Position numbers and translations under genes: made by a program | In this document: one piece after another, positions 45,379 to 56,653 of the stretch | Layout: each line of letters starts with the position of its first letter | How positions within the stretch are numbered: position 1 is the first letter of the stretch | Notes under the pieces: model-generated | Seen by the model: only the letters and a program-made list of their open reading frames with translations | Database searches by the model: none | Told to the model about the DNA's origin: nothing | NCBI GenBank assembly: GCA_003225055.1 | Contig: QIAU01000135.1 | Location: forward strand, 62,001-126,000 | From: Acidobacteriota bacterium | GTDB lineage: Bacteria; Acidobacteriota; Terriglobia; Terriglobales; Acidobacteriaceae | Direction of reading: 5' to 3' | Length of the DNA stretch: 64,000 nt

Positions 45379-46260
45379 TCAGTTACTTTTGGGGGCAAGT
45401 AACTGCCTACGCGGCTTCCGAGCGGGTGGCGCGGGGGCAGCAGACCGCCCATCAGATGCCGTGTTTGCCGTGTTCGTCCCCGAAGAGTTCGCCATGGCTT
45501 GCAAGTCCGAAGATTTGTACTTGGGCTCACTGATGTAGCCGTGAATCTGATTCTTGTCGATCTTATTTATGACCAGCTCGACGGGTTGCCCGTTCTCGGA
45601 GGCATAGAAAATGACCGGCTCGAACACGTTCACGTGCTTCTTGGAAACCTTGAAGTCATCCACCATCATCTCCAGATCGGCATACTGATGCTTGGTGTTG
45701 GTCTTCTTCAGGCGGATGCCAACCGGGCCGTCCTTCTGGAACTGGCCGCTCTTATCGATGTCGAACTCGAAGTAGTTGCGTTGGCCTTTCTTTTGCAGCA
45801 AGACAAGTTCGTCATGCGTCCGCGCAATCGAGCCTTGAAGTTCGGTGCGGGCGCTGCCTAAATCCTGGCGGGTGGCATCGATTTGTTTCTGCTGCTCGGA
45901 CAATTGCGTTTGGATCTGCTTCCAGCGAGGATCTTCCCGGCGGGCACGCGATGCCACGCGATATGGGCGGGCCGGGGTCGCGGCGGGGGCTGGGGCCGGT
46001 TTGGCTGCTTGCTGAGCGCTAAGCTCATTCAGCTTGGACCTCAGTGCATCGACCTGACTGCGGGTCGCGTCCAAAGCGCTGGCAATTTGTCCGTTCTGCG
46101 CCGCAAGCTGGTAGGCCTGGGCGCGCTCGTGGAAGGCATAAACGGCGGCAGCGACCAGCAAGATCGCCAGCAGGACCAGCGCTATGCTGAACCGGGGGCC
46201 AGAGCTGGGTGTCGCAGCAGTTTTTTCTTCAGGGTTGGGGTTTAAAGTCTGATCAGACAT
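45379..46260 (-). CDS. Membrane-anchored coiled-coil protein of unknown function
   Basis: 293 aa. One transmembrane helix at about residues 24-43 (FSIALVLLAILLVAAAVYAF) follows a short polar N-terminus. A coiled coil (about 45-160) contains an Ala/Pro stretch at 85-98. The conserved C-terminal domain is YFEFDIDKSGQFQKDGPVGI through VNVFEPVIFYASENGQPVEL. The tail is low-complexity (Ala/Pro/Arg). Topology suggests the domain is periplasmic. Function not assigned. Confidence 0.65.
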   Translation of the reverse strand: MSDQTLNPNPEEKTAATPSSGPRFSIALVLLAILLVAAAVYAFHERAQAYQLAAQNGQIASALDATRSQVDALRSKLNELSAQQAAKPAPAPAATPARPYRVASRARREDPRWKQIQTQLSEQQKQIDATRQDLGSARTELQGSIARTHDELVLLQKKGQRNYFEFDIDKSGQFQKDGPVGIRLKKTNTKHQYADLEMMVDDFKVSKKHVNVFEPVIFYASENGQPVELVINKIDKNQIHGYISEPKYKSSDLQAMANSSGTNTANTASDGRSAAPAPPARKPRRQLLAPKSN

Positions 46261-46806
46261 GGGAGTTCTCCTGGAAAATCCGGCAGCAACTTACGTTCCA
46301 GTGTAAGTATCTTAAAACCAGCAACTTGTGTTTTGGATCCGTGCAGCAAATTCCGCGAACATGAAATCCTTTCCCGGGGCCGGGTGCAGGCGGGTCTCCC
46401 ATCCGCCACGGCAGGGCCTAAACCTATAAAGTGTTGTGGCGCTGCCGTCCCGGCGGCGGTCAACGCGGGCACCGGAGAATGGAAAGCGCCAGGACGGGCC
46501 CCCCGCCTGAGACTTCGAAACTGTGCCTCACAGATTTAGCGCAGATTGCTCTTAAGTCTTTGATTCCAGGATGCTGGGCGGGGACGGGTATATCCCCCTT
46601 GGAGCTTTGTCCCGTCAAGAGCGCCACGGATTAGCATTAGCAGGAATCGGAGAATCCGATTGCCTCTGTGGCCGCGTTTTCGCGCGATGCAAACACCCGG
46701 TCCTTCGACTCCGGCGGATGACTCGCCCGCTCATCCTCCGGCTCCGCCAAGCTATAGGCCGGATGCCACGTTGGGGAAGGGCCAGCGGTGGCGACAACAG
46801 GATGTA
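46261..46806. other. Gene-free region downstream of the efflux operon
   Basis: About 545 nt between the RND gene end and the start of the membrane coiled-coil gene. A few inverted strings (for example CCTTCGACTCCGGCGGATGA) and a probable promoter for the leftward gene must lie here, but nothing is clear. The open frames present have no recognisable protein character. Confidence 0.4.
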
Positions 46807-49800
46807 CTACGATCCGGTTGGGCTGGGGTTTGGTGACGCCGGGGATAGGCTTGCTCTGCGGGGGCGACGACGGCGAACCCACCAGCGTAAGCGATCCAAA
46901 TAAATGTAGATGACGGGCGTGGTAAACAGTGTCAGCATCTGGCTGACGATCAGACCTCCGACGATTGTGATGCCCAGCGGGCGGCGCAGTTCGGAGCCTA
47001 CCCCGGCGCCAAGTGCCAGCGGCAATCCGCCGAGAAGCGCGGCCATGGTAGTCATCATGATCGGACGGAAGCGCAGCAGGCACGCTTCATAGATGGCGTC
47101 CACCGGCGATTTGCCTTCGTCGCGCTCGGCAATCAGAGCGAAGTCGATCATCATGATGGCGTTCTTCTTGACCAACCCGATCAGCAGGATGATGCCAATC
47201 AAGCCGATCACGTTCAGTTCGTTATGCGTCAGCAGCAGGGCCAGAAGAGCGCCGACTCCGGCCGACGGCAGGGTCGAGAGAATCGTGATGGGGTGGATAT
47301 AGCTTTCGTAAAGGACGCCCAGCACGATGTAGACGGCAACCAAAGCCGCAAGAATCAGCAAGGGTTCGCTCGCGAGCGATTGCTGGAAAGCCGCCGCCGT
47401 CCCCTGGAAACTCGGATGGATGCTTCCCGGCAATCCGATTTGTCGCTCCGCGCCCTCGATCGCCTTAGTGGCATCGCCGAGAGAAACGCCAGGCGCGAGG
47501 TTGAAGGAAATCGTCACGGAAGGAAATTGACCCTGGTGATTTACCGCCAGGGCTGTGTTCGACGGGGCAAAGTGAGCGAAGGTCGAGAGCGGCACTTCCG
47601 CTCCCGTCGTGGACTTGACGTAAATGTTGTGTAACGAATCCGGGCTCTGCCTCAAGCGCGGGTCCACTTCCATAACCACGTGATACTGGTTCAGCTGCCG
47701 GTACATGGTAGAGACCTGCCGCTGTCCGAAGGCGTCGTAGAGCACGCTATCAATCGTGGCCGTGTCGACTCCAAGCCGCGCGGCCGTATCGCGATCGATT
47801 TCGACGCGCGCTTCCAGGCCGCGATTCTGCTGATCACTGTTCACGTCACGCAGGCCGGGCAGCCCTCGCATCTTCTCGAGAACTCGCGGCGCCCAGGAAT
47901 TCAGTTCGTTCAAATCTTCGCCCTGCAGGGTGTACTGATACTGCGCATTGCCCAAACGTCCTCCGATGGTCAGGTCCTGCGCCGATTGCAGGAACAGGGT
48001 CGCTCCCGGCACAATTGCCAGCTTTCGGCGCAATCGGCCAATCACCTGATCCGCACTAAGCTTTCTTTCATTCAGCGGCTTGAGCGTAGTGAACATGCGG
48101 CCGGTATTCGACGTTGCTCCGCCCCCCGCAAAACCCACAACCGTACTCACCGCCGGATCGGTTTTCACGATGTTCACAAACTGCGACATCTTGCCCCGCA
48201 GCGCTTCGAAGGAAATGTCCTGTGCAGCCTGCACCGCACCAAACATCCTGCCCGTGTCTTGCTGGGGAAAGAAGCCCTTGGGAACGATCACGTAGAGGTA
48301 AATGCTGAGACAGGCAGTTCCGATGGTGATTAACAGAGTCAAGGGCTGATGGCGCAGCACCCATTGCAGGCAGTCTCTATAGAGATACAAGACGCCATCG
48401 AACACGCGTTCGCCGAAACGATAGGCGCTCCCGTGCCGTTGCTCTCCGAGCGGCCGCAGAAACTTGGCGCACATCATAGGCGTCGTGGTCAGCGATACCA
48501 GCAGCGACACGCCAATTGCGATGCTGAGCGTGACCGCAAATTCGCGGAACAGCCGCCCAACAATGCCCCCCATCATCAGGATGGGAATGAATACCGCCAC
48601 CAGCGATGTGCTCATCGAAAGCACCGTGAATCCGATTTCCTGTGCGCCTTTGAACGCCGCCTGCACCGGACCCATTCCGTGCTCCAGATAACGGGTGATG
48701 TTTTCGAGCACAACAATTGCATCGTCTACAACGAATCCGGTCGAAATGGCCAGCGCCATTAGCGAGAGATTGTCCAGGCTGTAGTGCAGCAGATACATCA
48801 CCGCGAATGTCCCAATCAGCGACAGCGGCACCGCTACGCTGGGAATTACCGTGGCGCGCACCGTGCGCAGGAACAGGAACACCACGAGTATTACCAGCAC
48901 GATCGAGATCATCAGCGTGAACTCGATGTCGGTGACCGAGGCGCGAATCGTGGTGGTGCGGTCCATCACTACATCCAGGTTGATGGACGGCGGGATCGAC
49001 GACTTCAGCAGGGGCAGCACGCCGTATACATGGTCTACGGTGCTGATGATGTTCGCCCCAGGCTGCCGGAAAACGATGATCAGCACCGCCGGCTTGCCGT
49101 TGGCTAACCCGACGTTGCGCGTATCTTCGACCGAGTCCTCGACCTCGGCCACATCGCCCAGGCGCACCGCAGCCCCGTTGTTGTACGCGACGACTAGAGG
49201 CCGGTACTGCTCGGCGCGATAGATCTGATCGTTGTCATTGATCGCCCAGGCATTGATAGCATCGGCCAGCTGTCCTTTTGGCCGGTTTGCATTGGCAGCG
49301 CCTAAAGCGGTGCGGACCTGATCGAGACTGATTCCCAGCTTGTTCAGCAGCGTTGGATTCAGTTCCGCGCGAACTGCCGGACGCGCGCCGCCGCCGACAA
49401 ATACCTGGCCAACGCCACCGACCTGCGCAAGCTTCTGCGAGAGGATGGAATCGGCAACATCGTAAATGCGCGGAAGCGTGATTTCGTCGGAACTGAGCGC
49501 CAGGATCAGAATCGGCGCGTCGGCAGGGTTGACCTTGCGGTAGCCGGGATTATTCGGAAGATTCGCAGGCAGTTGCCCGCGGGCGGCATTGATGGCGGCC
49601 TGCACATCGCGCGCCGCCGCATCAATGTTCCGGTTCAGATCAAATTGCAGGGTGACGTTCGTCGACCCCAGCTGACTCGTGGAGGTCATCTGGGTAACGC
49701 CCGCAATGCGTCCGAACTGGCGCTCCAATGGCGTGGCCACGGCGGAGGCCATGGTTTCAGGGCTGGCGCCGGGCAGGCCGGCGGATACCGAGATCACCGG

Positions 49801-49926
49801 AAACTCCACTTGCGGCAGCGGAGCGACCGGCAGGAAGTTGAAGGCCAGAGCTCCCGCCAGCAATAGCGCCACGGTGAGCAGCGAGGTGCCCACCGGACGC
49901 TTGATAAATGGAGCAGAGATATTCAT
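46807..49926 (-). CDS. RND efflux transporter, MdtC-like subunit
   Basis: 1039-aa inner-membrane proton antiporter with 12 transmembrane helices. The N-terminus is MNISAPFIKRPVGTSLLTVA. TM4 holds the proton-relay Asp pair in [20 protein letters not shown]. The porter domain has the AcrB-family layout, and GYVIYES-equivalent [14 protein letters not shown] and [15 protein letters not shown]-like text occur near the C-terminus. Four nt downstream of the sister RND gene. The pair probably forms a mixed trimer like MdtBC. The C-terminal tail is basic and Ser/Pro-rich. Confidence 0.92.
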   Translation of the reverse strand: MNISAPFIKRPVGTSLLTVALLLAGALAFNFLPVAPLPQVEFPVISVSAGLPGASPETMASAVATPLERQFGRIAGVTQMTSTSQLGSTNVTLQFDLNRNIDAAARDVQAAINAARGQLPANLPNNPGYRKVNPADAPILILALSSDEITLPRIYDVADSILSQKLAQVGGVGQVFVGGGARPAVRAELNPTLLNKLGISLDQVRTALGAANANRPKGQLADAINAWAINDNDQIYRAEQYRPLVVAYNNGAAVRLGDVAEVEDSVEDTRNVGLANGKPAVLIIVFRQPGANIISTVDHVYGVLPLLKSSIPPSINLDVVMDRTTTIRASVTDIEFTLMISIVLVILVVFLFLRTVRATVIPSVAVPLSLIGTFAVMYLLHYSLDNLSLMALAISTGFVVDDAIVVLENITRYLEHGMGPVQAAFKGAQEIGFTVLSMSTSLVAVFIPILMMGGIVGRLFREFAVTLSIAIGVSLLVSLTTTPMMCAKFLRPLGEQRHGSAYRFGERVFDGVLYLYRDCLQWVLRHQPLTLLITIGTACLSIYLYVIVPKGFFPQQDTGRMFGAVQAAQDISFEALRGKMSQFVNIVKTDPAVSTVVGFAGGGATSNTGRMFTTLKPLNERKLSADQVIGRLRRKLAIVPGATLFLQSAQDLTIGGRLGNAQYQYTLQGEDLNELNSWAPRVLEKMRGLPGLRDVNSDQQNRGLEARVEIDRDTAARLGVDTATIDSVLYDAFGQRQVSTMYRQLNQYHVVMEVDPRLRQSPDSLHNIYVKSTTGAEVPLSTFAHFAPSNTALAVNHQGQFPSVTISFNLAPGVSLGDATKAIEGAERQIGLPGSIHPSFQGTAAAFQQSLASEPLLILAALVAVYIVLGVLYESYIHPITILSTLPSAGVGALLALLLTHNELNVIGLIGIILLIGLVKKNAIMMIDFALIAERDEGKSPVDAIYEACLLRFRPIMMTTMAALLGGLPLALGAGVGSELRRPLGITIVGGLIVSQMLTLFTTPVIYIYLDRLRWWVRRRRPRRASLSPASPNPSPTGS

Positions 49927-49929
49927 CCG

Positions 49930-52900
49930 CTAGCCTGCTCCTGCGGGCTCCTCGATGGGATTGCCAATGCGGAAACGCGCGAATCTTCGGGCGAGACGGT
50001 CGAACCAGAGATAAACGACCGGCGTCGTATAAAGCGTGAGCAACTGGCTCAGCAGCAAGCCACCGACGATCGTAATGCCAAGGGGATGACGCAGTTCGGA
50101 ACCTGTGCCGGTACCCAGCGCGAGCGGCAAGCCGCCCAGCAGCGCGGCCATGGTCGTCATCATGATGGGACGGAAACGCAAGAGGCTGGCTTGATAGATC
50201 GCTGCTTCCGGCGGTTTGTGTTCATCGCGCTCTGCCTCCAGCGCGAAGTCAATCATCATGATGGCGTTCTTCTTGACGATGCCGATGAGCAGGATGATTC
50301 CGATCAGCCCTACCACGTTCAGATCATTACGCGTGAGCAGCAAGGCGAGAATGGCGCCCACACCCGCCGACGGCAGCGTCGAAAGAATCGTGACCGGATG
50401 GATGTAACTTTCATACAGCACCCCCAAAACAATGTAGACGGTAACGATCGCAGCCAGGATCAGCCAGGGCTCGGTCGAGAGTGAGTTGCGGAATGCGGCT
50501 GCGGTCCCCTGAAAGCTGGAATGGATGCTGGCGGGCAGACTGATTTCGCGCTCCGCATTTTCCATCGCCTGAGTCGCCTCTCCTAGCGACACTCCCGGCG
50601 CGAGATTGAAGGAAAGTGTCACGACCGGAAATTGGCCCTGGTGGTTGATTGCCAGCGAGGTGCTGGTTTGCTCGAAATGGCTGAATGCGGACAAGGGCAC
50701 TTGCGTGCCGCTGCTGGATTTCACGTAAATGTCCTTCAGCGAATCGGGCGTCTGCTGGAATTGCGGGTCGACTTCCAGCACCACGTGGTACTGGTTCAAC
50801 TGCGTGAAGATAGTGGAGACCTGGCGCTGGCCGAAAGCGTCATCGAGCGTGTCGTCAATGGCCTGGGGCAGAATGCCGAGGCGCGAGGCCGTGTCGCGAT
50901 CGATGACCAGGTCCGCCTGCAGACCCGCATTGAGCTGGTCGCTGGCAACGTCCCAAAGCTCCGGGACAGTTTGCAGTTTCGACACCAATTTCGGCGCCCA
51001 GGAATTCAGCTCCTGCGTATCCGCGTCTTCGATCGTGTACTGAAACTGCGTGCGGCTGACCCGGTCCTCCACCGTCAGGTCCTGTACCGGCTGCATGTAA
51101 AGCGTAATGCCCATCACCTGCGCCAACTTCGGCTGCAACCGGCGAATGATTTCGGATGCGGTCTGCCTCCGTTGAGCACGCGATTTCAGGTTGATTTGAA
51201 TGCGGCCGCTGTTGGGAGTCGTGTTAATGCCATCCACGCCAATGAAGGAAGACAGGCTGGCTACATCGCGATCCTGCAGAATAATTTTCGCCAATTCCTG
51301 CTGGCGCTGCGCCATGGCGTCGAAGGAAACCGTCTCCGGGGCTTGCGAGATGCCGAGAATCACGCCGGTGTCCTGCACCGGGAAGAAGCCCTTGGGCACG
51401 ACTATATAAAGAAAGAGCGTCAAGACCAGGGTGCCGAACGTGATCAGCAGGGTCGCGGTCTGATGACCGAGGACCCATTTCAGAGTCCGGCCATAGTAAT
51501 GAATGACGCGCTCATAGAAGTTCTCCGAGGCCTGGTAAATGCGCCCCGGCTCCTTGCCAGCTTTCGACTTCAGCAGCTTGGCTGACATCATTGGGGTCAG
51601 GGTCAGCGAGACAAGGGCGGAAACGATAATGGTTACCGCCAAGGTCACGGCAAACTCGCGGAATAGCCGGCCGACTATATCTCCCATGAACAACAACGGA
51701 ATCAGCACGGCAATCAGGGAAACAGTCAGTGAAACGATGGTGAACCCGATCTGTCCGGAGCCTTTCAGCGCCGCTTCCAGCGGAGGATCGCCTTCTTCAA
51801 GGAAGCGTGCAATGTTTTCGATCATGACGATGGCGTCGTCGACCACGAATCCGGTGGAGATCGTGAGCGCCATCAGGGTCAGATTGTTCAGGCTGTAGCC
51901 CAGCAGATACATCACACCGAAGGTGCCGACCAGTGAGAGAGGAACGGCGACGCTTGGAATGACGGTTGCCGACAGGTTCCGCAGAAAAAGGAAGATTACC
52001 ATCACCACCAGAGCGACAGTGAGCATCAATTCGAACTGGACATCTTTCACTGACGCGCGGATCGTTTCCGTCCGGTCGGTAAGGATTGAGACCTTTACTG
52101 CCGAGGGCAGCGACGATTGCAGTTGCGGCAGGAGCTTCTTGATGCGGTCAACGACGGCGATGATGTTCGCGCCAGGTTGGCGCTGGATGTTGACGATGAC
52201 CGCCGGTACTGTGTTCATCCAGGCCGCCTGCTTGGCGTTTTCCGCGCCCTCAATCACGGTGGCCACATCGGAGAGCCGAATGGGAGCGCCATTCTTGTAG
52301 GCGATGATGAGCGGCCGGTAGTCGTTGCTCGAGACCAACTGGTCATTGGCGCCGATCGTGAAGGCCTGACGCGGGCCGTCAATCACACCCTTAGCTTGAT
52401 CAACATTGGCCTGGCCGAGTGCGGTACGGAGGTCTTCCAAGCTGAGACCATGGAACGCGAGAGCCGTGGGATTGGCCTGGATTCGAACCGCCGGCTTCTG
52501 TCCGCCGCTGATCGAGACCAGGCCAACACCTGACAGCTGCGAAACCTTCTGGGCCAGGGCCGTGTCCGCCAAGTCCTCGACTTTATTGAGCGGCAGTGTG
52601 TCGGAAGTCAGAGCGAGCGTGAGGATGGGCGCATCTGCCGGGTTGACCTTGCTGTAGATCGGGGGATTGGGCAAATCGCGCGGCAGATAAGTGCCGGATG
52701 CGTTGATGGCAGCCTGAACTTCCTGTTCGGCGACGTCAATATTCTGATCGAGGGCGAATTGCAGGGTGATGATCGAGCTGCCGAATGAGCTTGTGGACGT
52801 CATCTGGCTCAGGCCCGGAACCTGGCCAAACTGGCGCTCCATCGGAGCTGTCACCGCTGACGCCATGACATCCGGATCAGCACCCGGATAAAAGGTCACT

Positions 52901-53040
52901 ACCTGGATGGTCGGGTAATCAACTTCCGGCAATGCCGAAACCGGCAATTGCCGGTACGCCACAATCCCCACCAGCAGCAGGCCGATCATGAGCAGTGAAG
53001 TCGCGACCGGCCGCAGAATAAAGATTCGGGACGGACTCAT
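49930..53040 (-). CDS. RND efflux transporter, MdtB-like subunit
   Basis: 1036 aa, the second and more upstream pump subunit. [20 protein letters not shown] starts it, [20 protein letters not shown] carries the relay Asp residues in TM4, and [20 protein letters not shown] and [19 protein letters not shown] are near the end. Its ATG overlaps the stop of the membrane-fusion gene by 4 nt. Full length with no visible damage. Confidence 0.93.
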   Translation of the reverse strand: MSPSRIFILRPVATSLLMIGLLLVGIVAYRQLPVSALPEVDYPTIQVVTFYPGADPDVMASAVTAPMERQFGQVPGLSQMTSTSSFGSSIITLQFALDQNIDVAEQEVQAAINASGTYLPRDLPNPPIYSKVNPADAPILTLALTSDTLPLNKVEDLADTALAQKVSQLSGVGLVSISGGQKPAVRIQANPTALAFHGLSLEDLRTALGQANVDQAKGVIDGPRQAFTIGANDQLVSSNDYRPLIIAYKNGAPIRLSDVATVIEGAENAKQAAWMNTVPAVIVNIQRQPGANIIAVVDRIKKLLPQLQSSLPSAVKVSILTDRTETIRASVKDVQFELMLTVALVVMVIFLFLRNLSATVIPSVAVPLSLVGTFGVMYLLGYSLNNLTLMALTISTGFVVDDAIVMIENIARFLEEGDPPLEAALKGSGQIGFTIVSLTVSLIAVLIPLLFMGDIVGRLFREFAVTLAVTIIVSALVSLTLTPMMSAKLLKSKAGKEPGRIYQASENFYERVIHYYGRTLKWVLGHQTATLLITFGTLVLTLFLYIVVPKGFFPVQDTGVILGISQAPETVSFDAMAQRQQELAKIILQDRDVASLSSFIGVDGINTTPNSGRIQINLKSRAQRRQTASEIIRRLQPKLAQVMGITLYMQPVQDLTVEDRVSRTQFQYTIEDADTQELNSWAPKLVSKLQTVPELWDVASDQLNAGLQADLVIDRDTASRLGILPQAIDDTLDDAFGQRQVSTIFTQLNQYHVVLEVDPQFQQTPDSLKDIYVKSSSGTQVPLSAFSHFEQTSTSLAINHQGQFPVVTLSFNLAPGVSLGEATQAMENAEREISLPASIHSSFQGTAAAFRNSLSTEPWLILAAIVTVYIVLGVLYESYIHPVTILSTLPSAGVGAILALLLTRNDLNVVGLIGIILLIGIVKKNAIMMIDFALEAERDEHKPPEAAIYQASLLRFRPIMMTTMAALLGGLPLALGTGTGSELRHPLGITIVGGLLLSQLLTLYTTPVVYLWFDRLARRFARFRIGNPIEEPAGAG

Positions 53041-54374
53041 GGCGTGGGATTTCCCGCAGACGGGGCTGGTCGACTGCGTGGCGAATTGTTGGCCGGGGCA
53101 TTGATAGTGGGTGCATGATTTCTCCCCGGCGCGCTCGTGCTGGGAGCATTGGCAGGATTCGGGGGAGCCGCTGTGCGCGCATCCACCTTGCTCCCCGCCT
53201 GCAGCTTGTCTTGTCCGTCGGTAACGACCTGATCGCCCGGCGCCAGCCCCTGTCCGATCGCGCTGGTATGGCCCTGGGTCAGCACCACCGTTACCGGTCG
53301 CACTTCCACCGTCTTGTCCGGCTTCACCACGAAGGTGAAGGTGCCCTGCGGGCCACGCTGGATGGCTGCCGCCGGAATCACGATGCTATTTTTCCGGACC
53401 TCCAGCAGAAGATGCGCGTTCACGAACTGGTTGGGCCAGAGCGCATTATCTTTGTTGTCGAACACCGCCTTCAGCCGGCCAGTGCCGGTGGTCTGATCAA
53501 TCTCGTTATCAATCGTCAGCAGACGGCCGGTGGCCAGCTTGGTTTGATCATCCCGGCTGTAAGCGTCCACCTCCAACGCGCCGCTTCTCATGCGACGTGA
53601 GACCGAAGGCAGCTGGTCCTCGGGAAGGGTGAAGATCACGGTTACCGGCTGCAATTGCGTAACGACCAGCATGGGATTCTGATCAGAGGCGTGTACCATG
53701 TTGCCGGGATCCACCAGACGCAGACCTATGCGGCCGTCGATGGGCGAGGTAATGTGGCAGTAGTTGAGCTGAAGCTTGGCGTTATCGATTTGTGCCTGGT
53801 CGTTGCGAACCGCTCCTTCATACTGGTCAACCAAGGCCGCCTGTGTATCCACTTGCTGCTGCGACATGGCGCCCGAACTCTGCAGCAGATCTTTGAAGCG
53901 CTGATAATTTAGCTTTGCATCACGCAGCAGGGCCTGATCGCGGAACAAGGTCGCCTCCGCCTGGCTGAGTTGCACTTCGAAAGGCCGCGGATCGATTACA
54001 GCGAGGAGCTGGCCTTTCCGGACCTGCTGGCCTTCGCGAAATGCAACCTGGGTCAACTGCCCGTCGACGCGGCTCTTGATGCTGACCGCATTCAGGGGTG
54101 TTACCGATCCCAGGCCCTCCAGATATACCGGCACGTCCTGCTGCTGAGCAGGGGCAACCGCTACCGGGACTGGCTGATTGGTGGCAGCGCGGACGTTACT
54201 TTTCGAATCGGAAGAGCTGCAACCGATGGCCAGCGCGAAGATGACAACGATAATGGCAAGCGACAGCAATGACGGTGCGGCGGGTCGCTTGCTCGGACAA
54301 GGGGAACCCCTCAGTTGCGCGCAATGTGCGGCGCCAAGGCGGTAACCTCCTGGTCGCGAGAGTAATCGTTGCAT
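53037..54374 (-). CDS. Membrane-fusion protein (MdtA-like) of the RND pump
   Basis: 445 aa. The N-terminal hydrophobic stretch [17 protein letters not shown] has a lipobox (ALAIGC), so this is a lipoprotein anchored from the periplasmic side. Barrel-sandwich halves ([20 protein letters not shown] and [20 protein letters not shown]) flank a helical hairpin, followed by beta-barrel and membrane-proximal domains. The Pro/Asn/Ala-rich tail is disordered. First gene of the operon; no outer-membrane TolC-type partner is encoded here, so one must come from elsewhere. Confidence 0.9.
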   Translation of the reverse strand: MQRLLSRPGGYRLGAAHCAQLRGSPCPSKRPAAPSLLSLAIIVVIFALAIGCSSSDSKSNVRAATNQPVPVAVAPAQQQDVPVYLEGLGSVTPLNAVSIKSRVDGQLTQVAFREGQQVRKGQLLAVIDPRPFEVQLSQAEATLFRDQALLRDAKLNYQRFKDLLQSSGAMSQQQVDTQAALVDQYEGAVRNDQAQIDNAKLQLNYCHITSPIDGRIGLRLVDPGNMVHASDQNPMLVVTQLQPVTVIFTLPEDQLPSVSRRMRSGALEVDAYSRDDQTKLATGRLLTIDNEIDQTTGTGRLKAVFDNKDNALWPNQFVNAHLLLEVRKNSIVIPAAAIQRGPQGTFTFVVKPDKTVEVRPVTVVLTQGHTSAIGQGLAPGDQVVTDGQDKLQAGSKVDARTAAPPNPANAPSTSAPGRNHAPTINAPANNSPRSRPAPSAGNPTP

Positions 54375-54758
54375 AATACGGTCCTAGAGCTGCGCGTTGG
54401 ACGCTCTTTAACGTAGCCGGGTTGCGGAATCTGCCTCGTTTGCCCCCCCGAGATGCTTTTGCCTCGCACGCCGGAGCGGATCCAAGCGCGCGCGACTTAT
54501 TTGACTAAGTACAAGGTCAAAAAGCTGTTGAGTTTACAAAACTTTACCTTGGCCAGCCTGCATGCCAGGCGCCATCAATCAACAGCCAAGCGCGCAAGAA
54601 AAATACTATCATCCTGCTTCGCGAGCGGGACGAGCAGCGGGTCGGTGAGCCCAACCCGGTGCATTTCTGCCCTCCTGCTTGTCGGGACAAGGATCTCTCT
54701 AAGAATTTTTGGTGTGACACGCCGGCGGTGTGGTAAACGCGTCGGTCTGGAGGTCCCC

Positions 54759-55340
54759 ATGGTGATCGCATCGGAATTAAAGGCAGGCATGGCCATCCGG
54801 GTGGAAGGAGAGATCTACGAAGTCCTGGAAGCGGAATCCAAAGCCGGGACCGCGAAGCTAGGAGGAGTAGTAAAGACTAAGCTGCGCAACGTGCACAGCG
54901 GGCGCATGTGGGAGCCCCATTTCCGGCCTCAGGAGCGGATGGAAGACCTCGAAGTGGAGCAGCGCCTGATGGAGTTTCTCTTTTCTGGCGGAGACTCCTG
55001 CACCTTCATGGACCCGCGCAGCTTCGAACAAATCGAGATCCCTAGGGCCATGGTTGGACGGGCAGAAAAATTCTTGCCGGCGGGTATGCAATTGCTGGTG
55101 GAGTTTTTTGAGGGCCAAGCGATCAACGTTGTTTTTCCGGATATCGTCGAGGCGCGGGTGGCCCATACCGCGCCGCCTGCGCATTCGCAACAAGACAGCA
55201 CCTGGAAAGAAGCCACTCTCGACAATGGCTTGGAGATTCGGGTGCCTTTGTTTATTGGTCCCGGAGAAGTTGTGCGTGTGGACTTGAGAACCGGCCGCTA
55301 TGTGGAACGTACCCGGGGTGAACGCAGGCGCAGCGCCTGA
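54759..55340 (+). CDS. Divergent elongation factor P-like protein
   Basis: 193 aa from ATG 54759, with GGAGG 5 nt upstream; the longer open frame to the left has no EF-P character. Three-domain EF-P: MVIASELKAGMAIRVEGEIY, GGDSCTFMDPRSFEQIEIPR and FIGPGEVVRVDLRTGRYVER. The tip loop that normally reads PGKG(Q/S)A is SKAGTAKLGGVV. A Lys still sits at the position that aligns with Lys34. EF-P rescues ribosomes at polyproline; this copy looks like a second, specialised paralog. No modification enzyme gene is adjacent. Confidence 0.85.
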   Translation: MVIASELKAGMAIRVEGEIYEVLEAESKAGTAKLGGVVKTKLRNVHSGRMWEPHFRPQERMEDLEVEQRLMEFLFSGGDSCTFMDPRSFEQIEIPRAMVGRAEKFLPAGMQLLVEFFEGQAINVVFPDIVEARVAHTAPPAHSQQDSTWKEATLDNGLEIRVPLFIGPGEVVRVDLRTGRYVERTRGERRRSA

Positions 55341-55439
55341 TTCATGGGGCGACGGGGCTTCGATCCGCCTGAGTCAAAGTCCCTAGGCCTAGGCGTCGAG
55401 ACCGATCCACCGAGGGGGCTGAAAATATCTGAGCAACGC

Positions 55440-56494
55440 CTACTGTATTTTGCCCACCACAGTTTGTGCCTTGGAGACCAAGTCAGGCGGCAACGTCGCA
55501 TTACCCATATTGCGGGCCATCACTTGACCATCCTGCAAGGCCCAGTCAAGGAAATGTCCCAGCGCATGGTTTCGTTCGGAGGGAACCACCGGAATAGGGA
55601 GATAAAGCCAGGTGAAGCTGCTGACCGGGTAGGAATCCTTACCCGGGCCGTAGGTAATCGATGTTCCGAAATCTGCAGGAGATCGACTCTTCTACGGCAG
55701 CGCAGGCAGCCGCGATGCTGGCGGAGGTAGCTTTGATGAAGTGACCAGCCGCATTCTGCACCTTGCCATAGCCGATGTCGGAGCGCCGTGCGAAGTCCAC
55801 CTCGACATAGCCGATAGCGCCCGCAGTGGCAGCTACTTTTTCCACCATGTCCTCACCGCGGTTGGGGTCGGCTCCCAACCGCCATTTGGGGGAAGGACTC
55901 TTGCCTATCTTGGAGCGAAACTCGGAACTTGTCTTCGAAAGAAAGTCGCTGAATATGTAATTGGAGCCCCTGCCCGGCGTGCGGTGGACAATAGCGATCG
56001 GCAGATCGGGGAGGGTGATCCCAGGGTTCAACTTCGCGATCCGCGGATCTTTCCAGCTCTTAATGTTTCCCAAGAAGATATTCGCCAGTAGTTCGCCGGA
56101 GAAGTTGAGTTCCGGACCGCCGGCCAGGTTGTAAATCGGCACGATTCCCACCAGCACGGTGGGAATTTGCCCGAGCGTCACCTTGGCGCTGCGTGTCTGC
56201 TCACGGGTTAGTGGCACTTCTCCCCCTCCAAAATCTCCGCATCCTTCGCTGACTTGTTTCATGCTCTCGGAAGTGCCTAAAGGAAGTGCCTAAAGGAAGA
56301 TAGCGCACCTGAATATTGGGATTCTTTCGGTTGAATTCGTCGATCCATGCCCCGAATATGAGGTGGTTCGGCACATTCGATCCAGACCCGACGATTGAGA
56401 CGCGGGTTTGAGCCAACAGCGGAGTTGCCGGCAAGGGCTCGATTACGATCGCGGCGAGGCAGAGCGAAGCGAGCACTGCTTTCGAACGTGGCAT
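55440..56494 (-). pseudogene. pstS: PstS-like phosphate-binding protein, broken by a 13-bp duplication
   Basis: A signal peptide and TRVSIVGSGSNVPNHLIFGA, WIDEFNRKNP and VRYLPLGTS open the gene. Two tandem copies of GGAAGTGCCTAAA (56269-56281, 56282-56294) then shift the frame. Removing one restores RYLPLGTSESMKQVSEGCGD and FGGGEVPLT. The second frame runs through ELLANIFLGNIKSWKDPRIA and GAIGYVEVDFA. A further 1-nt shift near 55680 leads to ADFGTSITYGPGKDSYPVSS and ends GNATLPPDLVSKAQTVVGKI. It otherwise aligns fully with PstS, so inactivation is recent. Confidence 0.88.
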
Positions 56495-56653
56495 TAGCAT
56501 CTCCTTGGCGATGGATGCGACCAGATCGGTTTGTCTTTGCCAGTAAGTTTAATCCCCTTCAGCTTCTGACAACACTCGTACTCTCCGCGACAAGTAACTC
56601 TGCTGGTTATCCAAAACGTCGCATTCCAAAACCTCACATTTTGACGAGTGCCC

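Noticed and set aside
50632-51585. 317-codon open frame antisense to the RND pump gene
   Set aside because: Overlaps essential pump domains; no recognisable protein features.
54453-54758. 102-codon N-terminal extension of the EF-P-like protein
   Set aside because: The EF-P fold starts at the ATG at 54759, which has its own Shine-Dalgarno. The extension is Arg/Ser-rich with no EF-P homology.
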